Part shown: piece after piece, positions 1 through 4,002 of the stretch
Numbering within the stretch: position 1 is the first letter of the stretch
Layout: each line of letters opens with the position of its first letter
From: an uncultured Chloroflexota bacterium
Lineage (GTDB): Bacteria; Chloroflexota; Limnocylindria; Limnocylindrales; CSP1-4
Direction: 5' to 3'
NCBI GenBank assembly: GCA_903930745.1
Contig: CAIYZX010000039.1
Span: 1 to 6,370, forward strand
Length of the DNA stretch: 6,370 nucleotides
Position numbers and translations under genes: made by a program
The notes under the pieces: model-generated
Told to the model about the DNA's origin: nothing
What the model saw: only the letters and a program-made list of their open reading frames with translations
Databases searched by the model: none

Positions 1-1
1 G

Positions 2-223
2 GGCAGGCTGGATCGGGCCCGGTCGCGCCTGGCTGCCACCGGGGCTTCCCTGACCGCGCTTGCGCCGGAGGCAACGCTGGCGCGCGGCTACGCCATCGTT
101 CGACGGGGTGCCGATGGCGCCATCGTCACCATGCCCGCCCAGGCTCCGGCCGGGTCCGGCCTCACCATCCAGGTCGCGGGCGGCACCATCGGCGCAACGA
201 GCCAGGGGGAGGCGCCGGCGTGA
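2..223 (+). CDS. xseA: Exodeoxyribonuclease VII large subunit, C-terminal end (5' truncated by window)
   Basis: Only the last 73 codons are in the window, read in the frame that ends at the TGA at 221-223. Exonuclease VII is a cytoplasmic single-strand-specific nuclease acting in DNA repair; the large subunit carries catalysis and binds several small subunits. The fragment contains APEATLARGYAIV (fragment residues 21-33), the conserved C-terminal hallmark of XseA ('L.P..tLaRGYaiv'), followed by the usual short beta-rich tail in which a 'G..i.v...gG.i.a.v' pattern is expected. An acidic/alanine end (GEAPA) closes the protein. Identity is supported independently by xseB about 200 bases downstream in the same direction. 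The stop overlaps the GTG of the next small gene (GTGA at 220-223), so translational coupling is likely. The catalytic core lies outside the window and cannot be assessed. Confidence 0.9.
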   Translation, partial: GRLDRARSRLAATGASLTALAPEATLARGYAIVRRGADGAIVTMPAQAPAGSGLTIQVAGGTIGATSQGEAPA

Positions 224-432
224 CGGACGGCCAGCTGGGCGACCTCGTCATCTTCGTGGGCATCGTGGGCGTGGTGATCGTCGTGGGAGTCGCGATGGGT
301 ATGATCGTGGCCGGCCGCATCGACCGGCTGATGGCATCCCGACCGGATGCGACGGATGCGGCGGATGCGACGGATCAGCCGGCCGCGGATGACGGGCCAT
401 CCCCGGCCCCCGATGAGGAGACGAACCAGTGA
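220..432 (+). CDS. Small single-pass membrane protein between xseA and xseB, function unknown
   Basis: This 70-residue protein belongs to no family I recognise. The GTG start at 220 is chosen because GGGGAGG ends at 212, seven bases upstream, and the GTG overlaps the xseA stop. Residues about 9-31 are a continuous hydrophobic stretch rich in Val, Ile and Gly (from LVIFVGIVGVVIVVG onward), long enough for one membrane helix. A basic patch (GRIDR, then R41) follows, and the last 30 residues are acidic, Ala/Asp/Pro-rich and probably disordered. The basic patch after the helix suggests N-out/C-in topology with the tail in the cytoplasm (inference). The tail contains DATDAADATD, encoded by a short tandem DNA repeat. 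Its stop overlaps the xseB start (GTGA 429-432). Its place inside the exonuclease VII operon, coupled at both ends, argues it is a genuine gene co-made with the nuclease, but a role in DNA repair is only a guess. Confidence 0.75.
   Translation: MTDGQLGDLVIFVGIVGVVIVVGVAMGMIVAGRIDRLMASRPDATDAADATDQPAADDGPSPAPDEETNQ
344..375 (+). repeat. Short tandem repeat, about 3.5 copies of CGGATGCGR
   Basis: Three consecutive 9-base units (344-352, 353-361, 362-370) and a partial fourth (371-375) read CGGATGCGR, differing only at the last base of the unit. The period is in frame with the small membrane protein and encodes its Asp-Ala-Thr/Asp-Ala-Ala tail. A 9-base period can gain or lose copies without a frameshift, so copy number may vary between strains. 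Confidence 0.75.
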
Positions 433-704
433 CCCAGCCTGCGGACGCCGCCGCCAACGCAGACGTGGACGCCCTGGCCTACGACGAGGCCTTCGCGGAG
501 CTGGAGCGCGTCGTCGCGCGACTCGAGGCGGGCGGGGAGAGCCTGGAGGGGACCATCGCCCTCTACGAGCGTGCCGTGGCGCTGCAGCGCCGCTGCGAGC
601 GCCTCCTCGACGGGGCCGTGCTCCGGGTACAGCAGCTCATGACCCGCCACGACGGGTCTGTGACGGCCACCGACGTCCGCGCGGAGGACGCGCAGGCCGA
701 ATAG
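429..704 (+). CDS. xseB: Exodeoxyribonuclease VII small subunit
   Basis: The 91-residue product matches the exonuclease VII small subunit in size (family usually about 60-90) and pattern. After an Ala/Asp-rich N-terminal extension (residues 1-17), YDEAFAELERVVARLEAGG (18-36) and then SLEGTIALYERAVALQRRC (38-56) reproduce the family signature 'f.eal.eLe.iv..LE.g..sLee.i.lye.g..L...c', ending with the last helix (L59-L70). These helices form a hairpin that binds the large subunit. The GTG start at 429 overlaps the preceding stop and has AGGAG at 416-420, eight bases upstream. The C-terminal 20 residues (from T72) are polar and not conserved in the family as I know it. Encoded directly after xseA and one small gene, so stoichiometric co-translation is likely. 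Confidence 0.93.
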   Translation: MTQPADAAANADVDALAYDEAFAELERVVARLEAGGESLEGTIALYERAVALQRRCERLLDGAVLRVQQLMTRHDGSVTATDVRAEDAQAE

Positions 705-722
705 GGCGTGGCGGGAACATCC

Positions 723-731
723 TGCTACGAT
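723..731 (+). promoter_or_regulatory. Candidate extended -10 promoter for dxs
   Basis: TGCTACGAT is a TGN-extended -10 element whose hexamer (TACGAT, 726-731) keeps the key T, A and final T. No convincing -35 lies 16-18 bases upstream, where the xseB stop sits. A transcript would start near 738-739 and carry a leader of about 134 bases. The same box, with C for T, precedes tlyA. Confidence 0.4.
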
Positions 732-820
732 CGGTTATCACATTTGCCAACGGCGCACGACCAGCCCGATCCGCTGGGCCGCCCACGGCGAAGAACGTCA
801 CGACGCACCACAACGCGCCG

Positions 821-840
821 TCCGGCCGTCGCAGGCCGGG
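821..840 (+). other. Small GC-rich hairpin in the dxs leader
   Basis: CCGGCC (822-827) and GGCCGG (834-839) form a perfect six-base-pair stem around the loop GTCGCA, extendable by a U·G pair (821/840). It ends 20 bases before the dxs Shine-Dalgarno (860-864), with no T-run after it, so it does not look like a terminator. In GC-rich DNA such a stem can occur by chance. Confidence 0.35.
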
Positions 841-872
841 AGACCAGCGCCACGCAACCAGGAGCTTCGCCA

Positions 873-3005
873 GTGCCGATCCTCGACCGCCTCAAGGACC
901 CCGCGGAGCTGCGCGGCCTCTCCGAGGGTGAGCTGGAGCAGCTCGCCGGCGAGATCCGCGAGACGATCATCCGCACCGTCGCCAGCACCGGCGGCCATCT
1001 CGGGTCCTCGCTTGGCGTCGTGGAGCTCACCATCGCGCTGCACCGCATCCTCGAGTCACCGCGTGACCACATCGTCTGGGACACAGGTCACCAGGCCTAC
1101 ACGCACAAGCTGCTCACGGGGCGCCTGGACCGGTTCCCCACGCTGCGCCAGATCAACGGCCTGGGCGGCTTCCCCCGCCGGTCCGAGTCGCCGCATGACG
1201 TCATGGATGGCGGCCACGCCGGCACGGGACTGTCCATCGCGCAGGGCCTCGCCACCGCGCGCGACATGCGCCACACGATGGAGCGGATCGCCGTCGTCGT
1301 GGGCGACGCCGCACTGCTGTCCGGCCTCTCGCTGGAGGCGCTCAACGACATCGGGCATCGCCAGACGCAGCTCCTGATCGTGCTCAACGACAACGAGATG
1401 TCCATCAGCCCGTCCGTGGGCGCGCTGTCCAAGTACCTCTCGGAGATCAAGCTCTCCGCGGCCTGGCAGCAGGGCAAGGGCGTCTACGACACGGCGACCG
1501 AGCACATCCCCAAGGTGGGCCCGCGGCTCGTGGAGATGTCCCGCCGCCTCCGGCAGTCGGTGGCGTCCTTCGCGCAGCCCGGGCAGCTCTTCGAGGATCT
1601 CGGGATCACGTACGTCGGCGTGATGCCGGGTCACGACCGCAGGCTGCTCGAGGAGACCTTCCGGCGAGCATTGGCCCTCAACGGCCCGGTGCTCGTCCAC
1701 GTGCGCACGCAGAAGGGCAAGGGATACAAGCCCGCCGAGACGGACCAGGTCTCGTTCCACGGTGCCGCGCTGCCGCCGATGGACCTGTCTCCTGCGGCGG
1801 ACAGCCATGACCGCGTGGGTGCCAACGGCGAGGCGATGTCCTCCTCCGCCGCCGGTGGATCCTCGGTCACCGGGTCCCTCTCCCGCGATGCGGAGGAGGG
1901 CGCTCCGCCGTCCGCCTCAGTGATGGCCGACCGGCGCTCCCATGGGCAGCACCCGTCCGAGGCGCGCCCGGAGGCTCCGGCGTCCAAGCCGGAGGTTGAC
2001 CCCCAGAACTCGCGCAGGATGCCGAACTACACGGCGTTCCTTGCCGCGGAGCTGGTGGAGGCCGCGAAGACGGACCGGCGCATCGTGGGCATCACCGCCG
2101 GCATGCCCACGGGCACCGGCATGAACAAGCTCCAGGCGGCGTTCCCCGACCGCTTCATCGACGTGGGCATCGCGGAACAGCACGCGGTGACCCTGGCCGC
2201 CGGCCTGTCGCTGGCAGGAATGCGCCCCGTTGTCGCCCTCTACTCCACGTTCCTGCAGCGCGCGTTCGACCAGACCGTGCACGACGTCTGCCAGAACGAC
2301 ACCCCGGTGATCCTTGCGGTTGACCGCGCGGGCCTCGTGGGCGAGGACGGCACCAGCCACCAGGGCATGTTCACCATCCCCGCCCAGCGGATGCTCCCGA
2401 ACCTCGTGATCGCGTCGCCCCGGGACGAGCAGGAGATCCGCTCGCTGCTCCGCACAGCGCTCGCCCAGGATCACCCGTTCGCCATCCACTACCCGAGGGA
2501 CGCCGGCTTCGGCGTCCCGGAGCGTGAGCCGGAGATCCTCCCGGTGGGTCGCGGCGAAGTCCTCCGCGAGGGGCGCGACGTGCTCCTCGTGGGCTTCGGG
2601 CCCATCGTCGCCCGCGCCATGGACGCCGCAACCGCGCTGGAGGCGGAGGGATGGTCCGTGGGCGTCATCAACGCCCGCTACGCCAAGCCGCTGGACCGCC
2701 AGCTCATCCTGGACCAGGCCCGCGGCAAGCAGCTTGTGGTCACGGTCGAGGAGAGCGTGGTGACCGGCGGCTTCGGCGCAGGCGTCCTCGAGGCCTTGGA
2801 GGATGCGCGGCTGGTGGACCCGGTGTACCGGTCCATCCCGGTGCGCATCGTGGGCATCCCGGGAGACCGGTTCGTGGACCACGGGTCCGTGACGGACCTG
2901 CGGAGGCTGCTGAGGTTGGACGCCCCGGGGCTCGCGGAGCAGGTGCGCGAGGCGCTTGCCGCCACCGGCGCCATCGCGTCCGTCCGGCCGGCCACCTCCG
3001 CCTGA
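873..3005 (+). CDS. dxs: 1-deoxy-D-xylulose-5-phosphate synthase
   Basis: This 710-residue thiamine-diphosphate enzyme condenses pyruvate with glyceraldehyde 3-phosphate to DXP, the entry step of the MEP isoprenoid pathway, also feeding thiamine and pyridoxal synthesis. GTG 873 is chosen because AGGAG (860-864) lies eight bases upstream and MPILDRLKDPAELRGLS is a typical Dxs N-terminus; the frame stays open back to 708 but encodes nothing Dxs-like. Visible sites: His42 (GGHLGSSLG; E. coli His49), His73 (GHQAYTHK; His80), the cofactor motif at 143-146 through Asn172-Asn174 (LNDNEMSIS), catalytic Glu435 (GIAEQHAV; Glu370), Tyr457/Arg463 (YSTFLQR), Arg485, Asp492 and His496 of the substrate pocket, and the C-terminal transketolase domain from about 555. 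Odd points: the cofactor motif reads GDA rather than GDG (Ala146); GHSSTS is GHAGTG (114-119); and a Ser/Ala/Pro-rich linker at about 300-382 makes it roughly 70 residues longer than E. coli Dxs. ispA, often beside dxs, is absent. Confidence 0.96.
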   Translation: MPILDRLKDPAELRGLSEGELEQLAGEIRETIIRTVASTGGHLGSSLGVVELTIALHRILESPRDHIVWDTGHQAYTHKLLTGRLDRFPTLRQINGLGGFPRRSESPHDVMDGGHAGTGLSIAQGLATARDMRHTMERIAVVVGDAALLSGLSLEALNDIGHRQTQLLIVLNDNEMSISPSVGALSKYLSEIKLSAAWQQGKGVYDTATEHIPKVGPRLVEMSRRLRQSVASFAQPGQLFEDLGITYVGVMPGHDRRLLEETFRRALALNGPVLVHVRTQKGKGYKPAETDQVSFHGAALPPMDLSPAADSHDRVGANGEAMSSSAAGGSSVTGSLSRDAEEGAPPSASVMADRRSHGQHPSEARPEAPASKPEVDPQNSRRMPNYTAFLAAELVEAAKTDRRIVGITAGMPTGTGMNKLQAAFPDRFIDVGIAEQHAVTLAAGLSLAGMRPVVALYSTFLQRAFDQTVHDVCQNDTPVILAVDRAGLVGEDGTSHQGMFTIPAQRMLPNLVIASPRDEQEIRSLLRTALAQDHPFAIHYPRDAGFGVPEREPEILPVGRGEVLREGRDVLLVGFGPIVARAMDAATALEAEGWSVGVINARYAKPLDRQLILDQARGKQLVVTVEESVVTGGFGAGVLEALEDARLVDPVYRSIPVRIVGIPGDRFVDHGSVTDLRRLLRLDAPGLAEQVREALAATGAIASVRPATSA

Positions 3006-3016
3006 TCCCGTGGCAC

Positions 3017-3058
3017 GCCATGCCGGGCCGCAGGCGCACGCGGGCTGTCCGGTATGGC
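3017..3058 (+). other. Hairpin between dxs and clpS, overlapping the clpS start region
   Basis: GCCATGCCGG (3017-3026) pairs with CCGGTATGGC (3049-3058): ten base pairs in RNA, one of them G·U. The 22-base loop can add GCCGC against GCGGGC with one bulged base. It starts 12 bases after the dxs stop. No U-tract follows, so it is a weak candidate as a dxs terminator. Its 3' arm contains an upstream in-frame ATG (3054) and overlaps the proposed clpS -10 box, so it could instead be an operator or translational structure. Confidence 0.5.
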
Positions 3059-3063
3059 ACCAT
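3055..3063 (+). promoter_or_regulatory. Candidate extended -10 promoter for clpS
   Basis: TGGCACCAT matches the box seen before tlyA (TGCCACGAT) at seven of nine positions and ends eight bases before ATG 3072. If used, transcription would begin at or next to that ATG, giving a leaderless clpS–DUF2017 mRNA. This fits the lack of any Shine-Dalgarno here. No -35 is evident. Confidence 0.3.
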
Positions 3064-3071
3064 CGACGGCG

Positions 3072-3371
3072 ATGACAGGTTCATCCTCCGGCCAGACATC
3101 CACGGTCATCCGGGAGACTCCCTCGGATACGCCCGTCCATGCCCGGCGCTGGATCGTCATCGTCTGGAATGACCCGGTCAACCTCATGACGTACGTGACG
3201 TACGTTCTTCAGAAGCTGTTCGGGTACAGCCACCAGCACGCGCGCAGGCTGATGCTGCAGGTCCACAACGAGGGACGCGCCGTGGTGGCGAGCGGCACGC
3301 AGGAGCGGTGCGAGCACGATGCGCAGCGCCTGCACACATACGGCCTCTGGGCCACCATCACGCAGGAGTAG
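3072..3371 (+). CDS. clpS: ATP-dependent Clp protease adaptor ClpS
   Basis: A 99-residue ClpS. This adaptor binds proteins with destabilising N-terminal residues (N-degrons: Phe, Tyr, Trp, Leu) and hands them to the ClpA/ClpC–ClpP protease. The core WIVIVWNDPVNLMTYVTYVL (27-46) matches 'y.VilhNDd.tpm.fVv.vL', with binding-pocket residues Asn33, Asp34 and Met39. LMLQVHNEGRAVV (60-72) carries Met61 and His65, the remaining pocket positions. The version NDPVNLM instead of NDDYTPM, and the ending HTYGLWATI, are the style seen in actinobacteria. The first 26 residues are polar and probably the flexible tail that enters the Clp ATPase. Start choice: ATG 3072 and ATG 3054 (six residues longer) are both in frame and neither has a Shine-Dalgarno; 3072 is preferred because a candidate -10 box would place the RNA start there. 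DUF2017 follows by seven bases. Confidence 0.93.
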   Translation: MTGSSSGQTSTVIRETPSDTPVHARRWIVIVWNDPVNLMTYVTYVLQKLFGYSHQHARRLMLQVHNEGRAVVASGTQERCEHDAQRLHTYGLWATITQE

Positions 3372-3378
3372 GGAAGGC

Positions 3379-3924
3379 ATGGCGCCGCGCGTCCCCGTGG
3401 CCCGGGTCGCCGGCGGGCGCTACGTCCTTTCGCTGGAGGCGGAGGAGCGCCGCGTGATGCGGTCGCTCGTCGGTCAGTTGGGGGACCTGCTCGACGACGC
3501 CGGGGACGGCGACGATCCGGCCCTTGGACGCCTGTTCCCGCCGCTCCGTCCGGACGACCCGGCCGCGGATGCGGAGCTGCGCGCGATGATCCGGCCGGAC
3601 CTGGAGGATGCGCGCCGGAGGGCGATCTCGACCGTCACGGGGACGCTCGACGCCTCTGAGCTTGACGAGCCGGCAGTCCACGCATGGCTGAGCGTCTGCA
3701 ATGACCTGCGCCTCGTCCTGGGGAGCCGCCTGGGCTTCACCGGGGAGGATGACCCGGAGCCCGCCGAGGACGCACCGGAGGCGTGGCCCACCATGGTCTT
3801 CCACTGGCTGGGGTGGCTGGTGGGCTGCCTTGTCGACGTGGTGGCCCCGGGTCTTCCGGCGCATCCCGACGACGCTTCGGACACGCCGGACGAGGCGCCG
3901 GAGGCGTTGGCGCCGGAGGGCTGA
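3379..3924 (+). CDS. DUF2017 family protein, partner gene of clpS
   Basis: A 181-residue soluble protein that I assign to DUF2017, a family of unknown function usually found directly after clpS in actinobacteria. Supporting pattern: an N-terminal beta/helix segment (GGRYVLSLEAEERRVMRSLV, 12-31), the family-typical WLSVCNDLRLVLGSRLGF (103-120), and a last helix FHWLGWLVGCLVDVV (141-155). An Asp/Pro/Ala-rich acidic tail (163-181) and two acidic linkers (40-66, 122-136) make it strongly acidic. ATG 3379 is chosen because MAPRVPVARV begins just after the clpS stop, with AGGAG inside the clpS end (3364-3368) ten bases upstream; the frame is open back to 3319 but that would overlap clpS. No enzyme motif or membrane segment is visible. 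Gene pairing suggests a role connected with ClpS-dependent proteolysis (inference only). Confidence 0.85.
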   Translation: MAPRVPVARVAGGRYVLSLEAEERRVMRSLVGQLGDLLDDAGDGDDPALGRLFPPLRPDDPAADAELRAMIRPDLEDARRRAISTVTGTLDASELDEPAVHAWLSVCNDLRLVLGSRLGFTGEDDPEPAEDAPEAWPTMVFHWLGWLVGCLVDVVAPGLPAHPDDASDTPDEAPEALAPEG

Positions 3925-3927
3925 ACA

Positions 3928-3972
3928 GCGGCAACCCCGTCGCACACGCGAGGCGGACGACGGGGTTGCTGC
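3928..3972. terminator. Strong hairpin between convergent genes, probable bidirectional terminator
   Basis: GCAACCCCGTCG (3931-3942) and CGACGGGGTTGC (3958-3969) are perfect inverted copies, extending outward by a G·U and two more pairs to a 15-bp stem (3928-3942 / 3958-3972) with a 15-base loop. It lies four bases after the DUF2017 stop and 31 bases past the chemoreceptor stop on the other strand, exactly where a shared terminator is expected. Neither strand has a following T-run. A second small palindrome (CCGGTACCGG, 3972-3981) and an overlapping five-base-pair hairpin (3978-3992) lie on the chemoreceptor side. Confidence 0.7.
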
Positions 3973-4002
3973 CGGTACCGGACCCAGTCCGGAGAGGGTT
4001 GC

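Noticed and set aside
708..872. 55-residue N-terminal extension of Dxs from GTG 708
   Set aside because: Translation is Arg/Thr/Pro-rich and unlike Dxs; GTG 873 has a well-spaced AGGAG and gives the normal N-terminus. The stretch better fits a leader with a promoter.
1917..2882. Minus-strand open frame of 321 codons opposite dxs
   Set aside because: Fully antisense to conserved dxs sequence, His/Arg/Gly-rich translation with no domain, no independent ribosome-binding or promoter signal; the same holds for 1056-1808.
3187..3205. Tandem TGACGTACG repeat, self-complementary, inside clpS
   Set aside because: Striking as DNA but explained by the protein: it encodes TYV-TYV in the conserved helix of ClpS, where related proteins have a similar YVTYV pattern.
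3319..3378. 20-residue upstream extension of the DUF2017 protein
   Set aside because: Lies wholly within clpS in another frame and reads as Ser/Arg-rich noise; ATG 3379 just after the clpS stop fits the family start.
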